A stretch of 64,000 bases of DNA from Epiperipatus broadwayi (GCA_028023455.1 JAQFVV010000452.1:277001-341000), one strand, 5' to 3'. Numbered from the stretch's first letter, positions 23,910 through 35,157 are shown. Translations and numbers: made by a program. Notes: generated from the letters alone by a model not told the origin.

Positions 23910-25440
23910 TTATATGTATCTATCAATACCTTTCAAATCTAGACATCCACAAGATTTACCACTTGCTATTTGAAATTTATATAGATCACTAATTAAGCAA
24001 GTGAACAGTGCACATATCTTTTTCATCCTCAACATGAAATCACTCTCCAAGCCATATTGTTTGTTGACAATGTCTTGATAATCTATAGAGGCCTTCAAAA
24101 TACCTTCTTTCTTCTGTATACTATAAATCAATTCCAAACATCGACTAGATACAAAATACAATTTGCAAACTATATGGAAACTACCTATATTTGCTATCAT
24201 TTTTAATAGGTAACTCTTGACCTTTTTTGTCACTGTAATCAATCTGTATAAATCATTGAATAATTTTATTGTGGACACATATAGCATAAAATGAAAGCAT
24301 TATGCCCCAAATCCTTTATCCCTTTGTGAATGCCTATATAGTAAATGTGATTTGTTTACTAGTCTATGCATCACCTATTTAATATTATTTTTAACAAGCT
24401 TATGTCTGTAATAAGACTCATCCTCACATCTCTTATTAATGAAAACCAGATGTTTTCTCATAGGCAAAAGAGATCTCAACTTGATATGCCCTGAATCTTT
24501 TGTGACTTATATTAGAAAGAAAGTGTCTATTTTAACTCTAGGTAACTCAATCCTCAGTATCCCCCCCCCCCTTCAATATATCTGCTTGTTCCATTTTCAT
24601 ATAAACAAGTGATCTTTTTTTAATGATCATGTTTTTGGCATGCTGATCTAATTTTAGGCTAATATAATATTAAATCTTTTGTTGGCATCTCATTTAGAGA
24701 TTTAAAGAAAACAATTTATCCTTCTAGTCATCTATGGTATAACCAAGTTCCAAAATTTTGCTTTTCTCAATCATAGTTAAAATTTCTGTTCAATTTATTA
24801 CTAGTACAATTCCAGACAATACTTTTCTCATTATCTGATTCAAACTACATTTCAAATCTACATGGATCTTGTCTACTAATTATGCAAATCTGCCCATACT
24901 TTTCTTATTTACATTTATTAGTGTTTCACAAGTGCACAATTAACTTCAAGCAATTGCTTGAAAAGCATGCAAAATACTTTCATTCCTATAATGCATCTGT
25001 GATTGTTCTTACATGTAGAGCCATGTGGCTTGCATGATACTTCATTATGTTTGCTAAAAGTACAAAGTATTCCAAAGATACAACAAAGAATAGTTTTTCA
25101 AAAGAAAAAAAAAATAGTTCAACACATACTTTTATATTCCCCCATACTCTTACCCAGAAAAACCGTTAATAAAACTTGGCTGTCTATAATATTTTTCAAG
25201 TGTGCATTATCATAGTTCAAACTTTAATTGAGGTTAGCATTCCACAAAAGTATAAATTCTTGAAGTGGATATACATCAGTTAAGCATGTACCCATAAGAA
25301 CTATAGTTTTTTTGTTTGGCTCCATTTTATTGGCAGTCGAAAACACCTTATAATATTCAAGTTAGGCTGTATGCAGTTTTGTCATACACTCATCTGTATA
25401 ATTTACACTTTTCTTTGGATATAAGTCAATATTTGTACAT
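23910..25440 (-). pseudogene. Decayed coding-like stretch, product unknown
   Basis: On the minus strand a 125-codon open frame (23910-24287) and, upstream, a frame from about 25440 to 24900 with only a few stops read like a worn protein. They include 'KMEPNKKTIVLMGTCLTDVY' and 'NYDNAHLKNIIDSQVLLTVF'. Base composition is less extreme than around it and (TA)n is absent. I recognise no domain or motif. It could be an old retrogene, a transposon protein or chance. Between the two parts the frame drifts and stops accumulate. Confidence 0.25.
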
Positions 25441-28400
25441 AATGTGTCATAAATAAAAAAAAGTTCCAGAAAACAAAAGAATTGATGCATAAAAAGAAGA
25501 ACATAAGATTATTGCAACACAGAAAGTCATTTTCTTTTCCCTTGTTATACAGTCAACAATAGTCAAATTATAAGTTTTGATGGGGTTAAAATTATTTTTA
25601 AGTGTAATAAATTGATAAAAAGAATTATGAAATATCTATTTTTATTTTTAAAAAAGTAATAGTCATTTGTTTTTATATATTTAATCGATGATTCTATATT
25701 AAAAATAAGTTAACTCACCACTTATATTTCATGTTCAAATAGTTTCAATAATATTTTTGGAAAAATAAAATGACCAGGGTTGTCTTTGATTATTAAGTTT
25801 ATGTGCATTATAAGTTATTAAATTTGACATGTTTTTATCTTTCCTATCTCACATTGTATTTAACAATTATCCATTATGTATCTAATTTATTTTATGCATT
25901 GTAAATCTTTTAAATTTTCATTTATGTTATCCTCTAAGTCATCATTTAATCATTGCCTGATATGGAATTGAAAATTATATATATGCATTCAACATGGATT
26001 ATTTAAACTACACCAGAGTTACTTCATTTTATATTTATTTATGTTTAAATTCTTAAATTTTCTAAATATGTGTGTTTCTTTATAAATGGCATAAATTCTA
26101 TAATCTTAATAAATATTAAAATTAATTTATAGGGAAGGAATAAAAACTATGTCCACATTGTTCTCATATAATTTAAATTGTTAGGAATATTCAGCATTTA
26201 TGTTTATCTATCAAGGTTTGAAATTTTGCTTATTTGTTAACAATTTTTCACACCTTCATCAAATAAAATTATTATTATTAAAAGAATTAACTGTTTGGCT
26301 TTTATTTATTAATAAATTGTTTCTGTAGTGTTAAATTGCTTTTCTAAATAAATTATTAATATGGCTGAAAATCTCTGATTCTCTACCAATATTTATAATA
26401 TTAGAAAATAGATTATTAGCTAATAATTATGTCAAAGTTCAGTGAAAATGAATTTATCCAAATCACTCATTATTTTGCAAGAAGTTTTTGCACATTGACT
26501 ATGCAATAGATAAGAAAAAAAGGCTAATGAAAATAACATATTATTAGAAAGTACCCTGTCATACATATTGTAAGAAATATGTAAAATATACATGTTGCAT
26601 AAAATATTTAAAATGATATGTTAAAAATGAACAGACAAAAATATATGCATATACATTTTTTTTAAATGAAAAGGATTATCATTTAAGTAGTCAGTATAAT
26701 AGCAAGTAGATAGAGGAGAGATTTTAAAATAAGGCAGAAAAGTCCAGCTTAGAATTAAACAAAAAAAGAGAATAAACCTCTGGTAAAATTTTATCAGACT
26801 TGATTTAAAATAAATGATTTAAAACAACAGAAAAATAAAATAACAATAATAATAATTTAAAAATTTAATTAGATTTTCTATTTGAAAGAAAATCTAATGA
26901 AGGTAATTACTGGCCAAATAATGCCAGAAAAATTTGCTTATTTTTTTCTTTGTAAAAATACAAATTCTAAAATGTTATCTATAAAACTACAAAATAAAAG
27001 AAAACAAAAAGAGTAAATTAAAATATTTGATAAGCTAATGTACTAATTTGAAAAAGGAAATGGAATGTAAAATTATCTAAGTAATTATAAATAATTTTTA
27101 TCTAGTCAATATTATTATAATTTTGTAAAGGGTTATCTAATGAAGTAGAGATTAGGTTGTTTTACTAAAAGTTCAGTAAGCCAGCCAACTGATTAGATAA
27201 TTAATACTATGATTAAAAAAAGATTAATTAATTAGAGAAAGAAAGTTGAAAATAATTAATGATGTGGGTGATCTCAGACAATAGTTGGTCAAAAATATCT
27301 ATGCTAATAAATTTTTATTCATTCAGTTTTTGAAATTATTCAAGTTATTCATATTTTTCAATCTATTCTATAGTTGTAATTTTTCTATCATATTTCCAAG
27401 TTTTGTGGTCTTCTCCATTATGGACTTATATTAATGCATAAGAATCTCTGTAGATGCCTTAACACCACCATGCCCTGCTAGACTTGTAAAAGTGATGTTC
27501 ATTCAGTTTTTCACCATGTAGTTTCTATAAATTGTTGAAAGCCTGAGATGCAACCAAAATCTTGATTTTCCATTATTAAGACATTTTCTCATCATTCATC
27601 TAAGATTACTGCTGGACAAGTAAATAAAAATAGACACTGTTTTGAAATAAAAAAAGCTACATGCTGCTAAGGAAACTGGAAGTGAACACAGGAACACTGT
27701 TCATGAATTTTAAGCACTCTCAAAAAAATACAAAGGTGATCACCTCAAGAAAATCTCTAATCAATACCTAAGCCAATGTAAGCAAAAATCAAGGTCTAGA
27801 TTTAAACTGAAATACAAGGAGTAAGATTTACATTTCCTTATAAACTTTTCTAAAACCAGAAATGTATAAACTCTTACTGCCTAAGTTAAACTGAAATTAA
27901 TTATTCTAAAATAACTTTGTAATTCATTCAATTTTATTTTATTTTCTTGTTGTTGTAATTTGATATGTAAATAAATATGTTGTTTTAATTGTTAATTTGA
28001 CATGAATTCTCTTCTTCCCAAATCTTACCATATGAAATTTAGTCAATAGGAATTTTTGTCAATTATATTGTTTTGTTTTTAAAACATTCAGTATCTGATA
28101 TGAAAAATAAAAAAGTTTCAATTGAGCTAGTTGAGGAATGAAGTAATAGAAACATTTAAAATCTTGTCTTGTGATTATTCCAGTTAAATTATACCCAGTA
28201 AAAATAAAAAGTATTCACAGGACAGGTATTTTGCTTCTAGCAGTCATAGAAGAACAGATATAACAGTCTTGAAATGTGTCTATGAACTGTGTATTTATAG
28301 AAAATCTTGGTCGGATTGTTAGTATGATATAAAATAATGATTATATTTTCCCTTCTGCTTGTAAAACAATTCAAACATAAATTTATTTCAGAAATAAATA

Positions 28401-29210
28401 AAAGTGAGGTTTCTATCATAATATAATACATTTTTGGCTATTATTATTTAAAGTTTCGATGGAAAAGAAATAAATTACTGATATTTTGTAGTCTGAAATG
28501 AATAAATATTACTTCATGTTTTTTTTTTGTTTATTAATATTATTTTGTTAAAAATGTAATGACTTAAAATATATTTTTGTTTATCATTATTATTTTATTA
28601 AAATTTGAATGGCTTAAAATATATTTGAAAAAAAGTCCATTATAACTTAAACATTATCCAATATACTCATATGTATTGTTTATTATAATATTTTTGGGTA
28701 CAATTTAAAATTCCAGAGGGAAGGAACAAAAATATTATTCATAATTTTGTGAATAGACAGATTCTCATTCATTTTTGATTATTACTATTTATTTAATTTT
28801 TCATTGGCAAAATACTACCAGTGTTTTGCTAAAATCTGTCTCAGTGCAATTAATTAGTTTATGTTTATTATTTCTACCTTTTCATCTGAACTCAAAGTCA
28901 GTGAGTGCTTTAAAAATACACAATAAATGGAAAGTATTATAAATCATATGTGATGATATGTGAGCATATGTAAATAAAATCTTGTTGTACAATATGTTTA
29001 ATTTTTTTAATTAACAAAAAGTTTTTAAAAATCTGTTTTATTATTATTAATAGTAATAAGAATTATTTGTCAAATTTCAAAATATGTGAAATCTGAATCT
29101 TTACAAGAATATGTCCATTAGGATGAAGTGTGTTTACTAAATTTTTTTTCACATTTTATTGATATTTATAATAAGTTCAGTAGTAAACAATGAGGATAAC
29201 TTTTAGTTAA
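25441..29210. other. AT-rich non-coding DNA
   Basis: Nothing recognisable in 3.8 kb. Confidence 0.5.
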
Positions 29211-29420
29211 AGGCTGGCTTTGGGTTGCTGTTTTTAGATCTAGTATCTGAACCTAACCTAGCACCTCTCTGAGGAGTGCCAGAGCATAAAACCATAGTCA
29301 GAGGTTTGGTGGGGGGGGGTCCTGACAGAGATATTTTAAATGCTTTCTCTAGCTAAGCATTTATCACAAAGCTTGTTGAGGAATTGGAAATCCTCATTGT
29401 TTATAACTTACAAGCTTAAA
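29211..29420 (+). repeat. Single, non-palindromic unit with a hammerhead motif
   Basis: 'tttttagatctagtatctga' resembles 9030-9047 of the 8.3-9.2 kb family upstream of its ribozyme, and a hammerhead motif follows in the same relative place. It contains a ten-base G run (about 29311-29320). It is a lone, diverged copy, not palindromic and not flanked by (TA)n. Confidence 0.6.
29251..29310 (+). ncRNA. Hammerhead ribozyme motif, near-canonical core
   Basis: Stem I CCUCU (29264-29268) pairs perfectly with AGAGG (29300-29304), with a further ACC/GGU beyond an internal loop. Core CUGAGGA (29269-29275). Stem II GUGC-CAGA-GCAU; then AAAA (29288-29291) where GAAA is expected; CC-AUA-G; cleavage site GUC (after 29299). 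'CATAAAA' after stem II looks like a CpG-decayed 'CACGAAA', which would restore both the last stem II pair and G12. As it stands it should be inactive. Confidence 0.7.
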
Positions 29421-31356
29421 AAAATAGGGTCATGTGATCTATGACTCTTATTTTGACTATTTATAGTTCGGTATTCATTTGCAATTTTAATAGAAAATAT
29501 AGATGTGATATGTCTCTTTATAGAAATAGTTTTTTTAGTATAAGCATTTACATATTGAAAATATAGATGCTTACTTTATCATTTGTGGAGATGTGTCCTC
29601 AGTAAATTTGGGGATCATTTATTATTGTATAATGAGGCAGAATTTGCTATACTATTATTCATCATTGTTTGTATCTTGCATGTGAATTTACATTATTTTT
29701 TAAAGCAGAATTTGAAATAATATATATTTTTGTGCTCCGTTGTTATTTGAAGTATTCTATGTGTGAATTACTCAGAATGAGCTATCATATTTAAGATTTA
29801 TTGTTTATCATAATCATAGTTGTTATAACAACGCAACCATGCGAAATACATCATATTATTCAATAAAAGTCTTTGCTTGTATGATTAGTTATTAATATTA
29901 AAAAAAAACATTTTTTAAATATAATCATGAATTTTTACCTACTGTTAATTTTATATTTAAAACCATATATATGCTTATCTACACAAGCATAAACATTTAC
30001 ATATTTTCTCTCACACTGAAATGTATTTTGATAGGTTTTGAATGCTATGAAGAAAATATATTGATTTATTTTCTCATATTATCTAGTATTAATGTGATAG
30101 TTTATATAATATGATTTTGTCAAAGGAGTCCGAAACTCAATTCTGCATAATTCGTCATCAAGTGTTTACTAATCATAATTGCTTTTAAAAAAATGAATGA
30201 AAACTATTCTATAAACTTTTAGTTAGTTTTTGTTTTGAAAAGAAATTAATTCTAAATTAAGATTTCTTTTTTACTTACTATAAATAATTTACATTTAATA
30301 TTATTAATGGCTTTCTATTTTATTAAATACTTATTAGATCATATTTATTGGATAACATGGCCTAATAAGCATCTATCACATAATTATATTATACTTAATT
30401 TGTTTCTATAGTAACATGATGATTAAAGTTCAAACGTGGTTATGACACCATCTTAATTTAATACTTTAATGATTAATATCTGATGTGTTTTGCAATTTTA
30501 GATATGTAAAAGGAATAAGTTTATTAGATCAATTTATGTTTTACTCAATATATTGTTAAACCAGGCCGGAAAGAATTCTCTTTTTAGTTAAGAGTTATGT
30601 AAATATTTTATGATTTATTTTATTAATTTTGAAAGGATTGTTAATTACCTTTGTGAAAGTTTAATACGATGTAAATAATTTCTACCTAAAGGGGTTAGTG
30701 GCTGAGACAGTAATATCCTCTTTTATTCTCAACTGAAACAATGATAGCTATTCATTATATAAATTTAGATAAATATAAAAAAAGAAAAATATTAAAGAGA
30801 AAGTGTGGACTTCATTACTATATATAAATAATAGTGTGTAGAATAATTACATCAGTGATTTATTTTCATTGTAAAGTTGCATTTAATATCAGACCAATTA
30901 ATGAAAAAGATGCTGGTGATGAAATCAACAAAAGTGATATTATACATAAAGTAGTCTATTGATGTGGGCCCCAGTTATATTAATGAGCAAAATGTATATT
31001 GAAAAAAAGAATTGGTCTAATACATTGCAATGTTCTGTGGAAAGATTTAAATTCATATTTGCAGAATATTTATTTATTTGTAAGGGAAATTTTGCTTTAA
31101 CAATATTTTTTATTTTACATGTGGAAAATGATTTGAAAAAAAGAAAAATCAAAAAGCCATATTTTATAAATATGACAATTTACTCAATAAACAATATAAT
31201 TGTGTTAATGTTCATAAATTATGGAAAGTTGACCATTGTTAGGTGACTTTAATAAGATTTTTTTTCTAAATTTTAACTATAAAATGCTATTCAGAATGGC
31301 AAATATGCCATTAACTGGTTTATAGCTATTATTTGTTATTATATATTGGTATTTTG
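29421..31356. other. AT-rich non-coding DNA
   Basis: Two overlapping small open frames on opposite strands near 31 kb are AT-rich and lack features. No gene is called. Confidence 0.55.
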
Positions 31357-31482
31357 AATATTGTACAATTTATTCCACAGTTTTTGTTTATATATATATA
31401 GCTTAAACCATCTATTTATAAATATTGTACAATTTATTCCACAGTTTTTGTTTATATATATATAGCTTAAACCATCTATTTG
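31357..31482. repeat. 64-bp perfect tandem duplication
   Basis: Two nearly identical 64-bp units, each beginning 'aatattgtacaatttattcc' and containing a short (TA)n. The absence of differences suggests a recent event or an assembly duplication. Confidence 0.9.
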
Positions 31483-31984
31483 AATCAAAAGCTTTTCAAG
31501 TAAATATACTATCCAATTTTTTTATTCAGTAAATAGGGTCTTATAATTTGAACACATGTCTAATTCCTATTATTTAATTTTTTTAAAGTGAAAGACATTT
31601 AATATTCTCTAAAGATGTTAGAAACAGTTTGTACACAAAGTACTCTTTAAGTACTATAAGCCAATATATTTAATTTTGCTCTCTCTATAGACATACTGTT
31701 TGGATCTTTAAAAAGCTTATTACTTTATAAGTAAGCTTAGAACGGTGGATTTTATAGTTCTTGTTAGCAGTTTCAACGCATTAAAGTTATAATCTTACAA
31801 AACCTTTTAAAATGTCTATCACTTTTTTTCGGTATTTCTTAAAAATAAACCCCTCAGAACTATTTACTGTCTTATGGCAGCTTTTATAAAAATATATTTT
31901 ATTAATCTTGTTTTCGACAATTCATTTAAAATTTTTTAAAACTATATAAATATTCATTATAAATATTCTTAACTATTGATACTT
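31483..31984. other. AT-rich non-coding DNA
   Basis: Nothing recognisable. Confidence 0.6.
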
Positions 31985-32025
31985 AAATTATATATATATA
32001 TGTTAAAACGAAGATTTGCACGGGT

Positions 32026-32056
<31 letters not shown>
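31985..32056. repeat. (TA)n tracts around a short conserved insert
   Basis: Two TA tracts flank 'gaagatttgcacgggtta'. A related string, 'gaagatttttacgggttgca', lies between TA tracts at 3847, so this is a recurring TA-bordered piece and probably an element end. The second TA tract abuts the Penelope-like palindrome. Confidence 0.75.
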
Positions 32057-32059
<3 letters not shown>

Positions 32060-32113
32060 CAAAACTACCCCAAATCTAAAATTAAACCAGACCAGCATAA
32101 AAATAATATTAAA

Positions 32114-32157
32114 ACACAACCTAAGGTTTCACTGCTACAAGCAGACTTCTCAAGTGT
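32114..32157 (-). ncRNA. Hammerhead-like motif in Penelope-like 3' region (left arm)
   Basis: Mirror copy of 32905-32948: ACAC/GUGU stem I, UUGAGAA core, CUGC/GCAG hairpin, GAAA, CC-UUA-GG, UU. Confidence 0.55.
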
Positions 32158-32199
32158 AAAGAACTACAAAAAAAAAAAACCCACACATTATATATACTA

Positions 32200-32526
32200 T
32201 TAAAAACTACCCACAAATCCATTCACTTCCCATCCACCCTTAATATTAAAAGAACTCTTAAATAAGTTAATTGCTTCAGAATAATAAATTTTCAATAATA
32301 AAGACTCTTTAATTCTTCTTTTGATCTCATTTCTCTCAAAGAAGACAACCTTAGCTTCATCAAAATCAATAGTGTGGCCTGTATCTTTTTCATGGACATA
32401 CAAAGCAGAACTAAGATATCTATTTTTAACTCTACTTTTATGAACCTTTATTCTTTCATTTAAACACAAACTACTCTGACCTATGTAAACCTTCTTACAA
32501 AATAAACAAGGAATAAAATATACCAC
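32200..32526 (-). pseudogene. GIY-YIG endonuclease part of a Penelope-like protein (left arm)
   Basis: 108 codons matching the C-terminal endonuclease of Penelope-like retroelements: 'VYFIPCLFCKKVYIGQSS' gives the GIY-YIG-type pair (VYF...VYIGQ) with the CxxC typical of this family. It is followed by LxERIKVHKS with the catalytic Arg region, then 'HEKDTGHTIDFDEAKVVF', the TGH-ID block shared by Penelope GIY-YIG domains. The endonuclease nicks the target for reverse transcription. The reverse transcriptase that should precede it is cut off by the palindrome centre, so this is a 5'-truncated fragment; its reading frame is undamaged and ends at a natural stop. Confidence 0.85.
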
Positions 32527-32541
32527 ACCAGGAATAGTCTG

Positions 32542-32865
32542 GTATATTTTATTCCTTGTTTATTTTGTAAGAAGGTTTACATAGGTCAGAGTAGTTTGTG
32601 TTTAAATGAAAGAATAAAGGTTCATAAAAGTAGAGTTAAAAATAGATATCTTAGTTCTGCTTTGTATGTCCATGAAAAAGATACAGGCCACACTATTGAT
32701 TTTGATGAAGCTAAGGTTGTCTTCTTTGAGAGAAATGAGATCAAAAGAAGAATTAAAGAGTCTTTATTATTGAAAATTTATTATTCTGAAGCAATTAACT
32801 TATTTAAGAGTTCTTTTAATATTAAGGGTGGATGGGAAGTGAATGGATTTGTGGGTAGTTTTTAA
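32542..32865 (+). pseudogene. GIY-YIG endonuclease part of a Penelope-like protein (right arm)
   Basis: The same domain as at 32200-32526 on the other strand, with identical protein over the shared length. It opens directly from the palindrome centre without a start codon, which confirms that the frame is truncated and not a stand-alone gene. It ends with GGWEVNGFVGSF and a stop, followed by about 140 bp of 3' sequence containing the hammerhead-like motif. Confidence 0.85.
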
Positions 32866-32904
32866 TAGTATATATAATGTGTGGTTTTTTTTTTGTAGTT
32901 CTTT

Positions 32905-32948
32905 ACACTTGAGAAGTCTGCTTGTAGCAGTGAAACCTTAGGTTGTGT
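32905..32948 (+). ncRNA. Hammerhead-like motif downstream of the GIY-YIG frame
   Basis: Stem I ACAC (32905-32908) with GUGU (32945-32948); core UUGAGAA (32909-32915; CUGANGA expected); hairpin CUGC-UUGUA-GCAG; GAAA (32932-32935); stem III CC-UUA-GG; cleavage site UU (32943-32944). Two core positions differ from consensus, and extra bases sit between core and stem II. Penelope-like elements are known to carry hammerheads in their terminal repeats; position and order match that. Confidence 0.6.
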
Positions 32949-33038
32949 TTTAATATTATTTTTATGCTGGTCTGGTTTAATTTTAGATTTGGGGTAGTTT
33001 TGATTTTATATTGACTAGTTTAGCTTTATGCTTGTAAT

Positions 33039-33042
<4 letters not shown>

Positions 33043-33097
<55 letters not shown>

Positions 33098-33107
33098 ATA
33101 TATATAA
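33043..33107. repeat. (TA)n microsatellite
   Basis: Long TA tract at the outer edge of the right Penelope-like arm. Confidence 0.95.
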
Positions 33108-33364
33108 CAAAAGCTTGCCAAAAGCTGTGTAAAAACAGAACAAATCAGATTTAATATATATTATAATGCTAGAATGGAATTCTCAATCTCGAGACATTAA
33201 GCGTTGTAATATTTACAGTTTTGTTTTAATTTATTAAAAAAATAGCAATACAATGAGATTAAGGAATATTTTATTTAAAATCCCTAAATAGTTCAATGAT
33301 ATTAATCTAATAAAAGTGTGTAGATGTTTATTATTAGCACAAGCATAAAATATTTTATGTTAAT

Positions 33365-33590
33365 TATATTAATAATCAGCCATTAAGCTAATGCACATGC
33401 GCTTTGTGAATTTTTAATTATAAATGAATACTCTCACTTTCCAAACACAAGATAAAGTCTTTATGAAAAGACAGAATCCATCTATCTTTTCACAAAGACT
33501 TTATCTTGTGTTTGGAAAGTGAGAGCATTCATTTATAGATAAAAATCCACAAAGCACATATGCATTAGTTTAATGGCTGATTATTAATAT
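33365..33590. repeat. Fold-back, ~110-bp arms (41-kb family)
   Basis: Arms (about 33365-33475 and 33482-33590) contain 'ctttccaaacacaagataaa' and its complement around a short centre. The same unit forms the larger fold-back at 41405-42950 and a half copy at 47240-47420. I find no hammerhead core in it. Confidence 0.85.
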
Positions 33591-33647
33591 TACAATTTAT
33601 AAAACATAGCACTATATAAAATAAATATCTTATTTAATTATATTAAT

Positions 33648-34140
33648 TAGAAATAATTTAATCATAAAAGGAAATATACCCATGTTTTTGAAAAGAAAGA
33701 TTTGTAATAAATGTCTGTTATCAGTTTTTACTTACAAATTTGAAACTTGGATATTTAACAGAAGAGCAATTTAAAGACTTTATTTCAGTCAACAAAGTAT
33801 GGAGAGATATATGTTAGGAGTAAAAAGAAGACACTGAAAATGAAATACATGAGTGAGAGAACAAACAAGTATTATTGACATCATTGAAATAATCAATAGA
33901 CTGAAGTATAATTGAGCTGGATATAATACTAGAAGAAATAATAGTAGATGACAGTTGAAATCCAATGGGATTCCAAGAGATTGTAAAATATCTAGAAAAA
34001 GTTCAAATGTGAGATGGATGAATGAAATAAACAAATGTGCTAGAATGATGTTGAGAAAAAAGGCTAGAGGTCAGAGAAGATAGATTGAACTTGGAGAGAC
34101 CTTCATTCTGCAATAGTTCAATAATGGTTAAAAATAATGA
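33648..34140 (+). pseudogene. RTE-type LINE remnant, C-terminal end of the RT protein
   Basis: Translation with a few stops and frame changes gives 'IPMFLKRKICNKCLLSVFTY', 'ETWIFNRRAI', 'QQSMERYMLGVKR', 'DIIEIINRLKYN.AGY' and 'VRWMNEINKCARMMLRKKA'. This is the order seen C-terminal to the reverse transcriptase of RTE/BovB-like LINEs ('LTYG.ETW...', 'R.ME..MLG', 'I..LKW.WAGH', 'RW.D.I'). The reverse transcriptase fingers and palm are absent, so it is a 5'-truncated dead copy. The open frame annotated on the opposite strand here is its shadow. Confidence 0.8.
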
Positions 34141-34181
34141 TGATATTCTAGTATAGATTTATATAAATTAAAAAAAAAAGA

Positions 34182-34187
<6 letters not shown>

Positions 34188-34238
<51 letters not shown>
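34188..34238. repeat. (TA)n microsatellite
   Basis: TA tract forming the left border of the hammerhead satellite array. Confidence 0.95.
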
Positions 34239-34326
34239 CCACAGATGGCATCCTACCAAAAAACACCTATCAAGCGTATTTGTTACATAAACTCAGAGTA
34301 GTTAGTATTCACTATCTCTAACTATA

Positions 34327-34383
34327 ATTCCACTTTCAGATCATGATTTCAAGCTATTTGCTATCATCAGGAAAGACAGGAAT
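34327..34383 (-). ncRNA. Hammerhead ribozyme, satellite monomer 1
   Basis: Reverse-strand copy. Core CUGAUGA, stem II AGC-AAAUA-GCU, GAAA, stem III UC-AU-GA, cleavage site UC, stem I CUUUC/GAAAG plus AUUCC/GGAAU. One A is missing before the core compared with 36290. Confidence 0.8.
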
Positions 34384-34420
34384 AAAGAAACTAGATCTAA
34401 ATACAAACTCTGAGCGTTTA

Positions 34421-34437
34421 AGATCGGAAGAGCGTCG
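34421..34437 (+). other. Illumina adapter remnant
   Basis: AGATCGGAAGAGCGTCG, 17 bases of the TruSeq adapter, interrupts a satellite monomer directly before the N run. It is not biological. Confidence 0.95.
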
Positions 34438-34464
34438 NNNNNNNNNNNNNNNNNNNNNNNNNNN
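34438..34464. other. Assembly gap (27 N)
   Basis: A run of 27 N inside the satellite array, next to adapter sequence. Its true length is unknown, so the copy number of the array is uncertain. Confidence 0.98.
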
Positions 34465-34711
34465 GTCTTCAAACTCAGCATAGCAAACCAGATAGCTATA
34501 TGGGTCTGATCTCAGTTCAGCATCACCACATAGTAGAAGCCTCTGCAATCTATATCATTGCAAGAAAGACCTCAAAGGTACATTTATGATAAACAAAATG
34601 CAAGTAAAACTTGCTAACGCTTGTTTATGTCCCAGTGGTCCTACCAAAAACACCTATCGCTTTTCGTTACATAAACGTCAGAGTAGTTAGTATTCACTAT
34701 CTCTAACTATA

Positions 34712-34765
34712 ATCCCACTTTCAGATCATGATTTCAAGCTATTTGCTACGTCAGGAAAGCGGAAT
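34712..34765 (-). ncRNA. Hammerhead ribozyme, satellite monomer 2
   Basis: Reverse-strand copy with several single-base losses (for example in the core, read as CUGACGU after the losses). Stem I, the hairpin, GAAA and UCAUGA-UC remain recognisable. Confidence 0.65.
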
Positions 34766-34780
34766 AAGAAACTAAATACA

Positions 34781-34974
34781 CCACAAGCCACCCCCGCCAC
34801 CCGCGCCCCCTCGCCTTCCTCAACTTTTAAACAACCACAACCTATACCCGCAACTCAACAATTATTCTAACGGGCACTATCTCTAACACCTTTGCTCGCA
34901 GTGAAAGACATAAACCTAAAAAAAACATTATAATTATATGTTTAAACACATTACAAAAACAGCATATGCTGAAG
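34781..34974. other. Anomalous GC-rich, scrambled junction in the array
   Basis: A C-rich stretch (34787-34830, e.g. 'acccccgccacccgcgcccc') unlike anything else in the window is followed by scraps of the satellite ('cactatctctaac', 'gcagtgaaagaca') exactly where the array changes direction. I read it as a corrupted consensus at an inverted join. Confidence 0.6.
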
Positions 34975-35100
34975 AGATCAGACCCAATAGCTTCTGGTTT
35001 GCTATGTGAGTTTGAAGACATTAGGTCTAAAAATTCACGCTTGAGCTGAATAGAAATTGTTTCATAAACGTCAGAGTTTGTATTTAGATCTAGTTTCTTT

Positions 35101-35157
35101 ATTCCTGTCTTTCACTGCGATAGCAAATAGCTTGAAATCATGATCTGAAAGTGGAAT
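35101..35157 (+). ncRNA. Hammerhead ribozyme, satellite monomer 3
   Basis: Same fold as 36290-36347, with CUGCGA for CUGACGA (one base missing). Predicted cleavage after 35145. Confidence 0.75.

Larger units (their letters stand above)
32057..33010. mobile_element. Palindrome of two Penelope-like element 3' ends
   Basis: Two almost identical arms of about 470 bp (32057-32525 and 32540-33010) lie in opposite directions around a 14-bp spacer. Each arm carries, outward from the centre, the C-terminal GIY-YIG part of a Penelope-like open frame, a short 3' region and a hammerhead-like motif, then reaches (TA)n. The reverse transcriptase half is missing from both. The arms differ mainly in a poly-A length, so the structure is either very young or an assembly/read fold-back. 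Penelope-like elements are known for terminal repeats in inverted as well as direct order. Confidence 0.85.

Noticed and set aside
32596-32865. Stand-alone small gene encoding a GIY-YIG nuclease
   Set aside because: The frame continues upstream to the palindrome centre without a start codon, and an identical copy lies reversed next to it. It is a truncated Penelope-like element.
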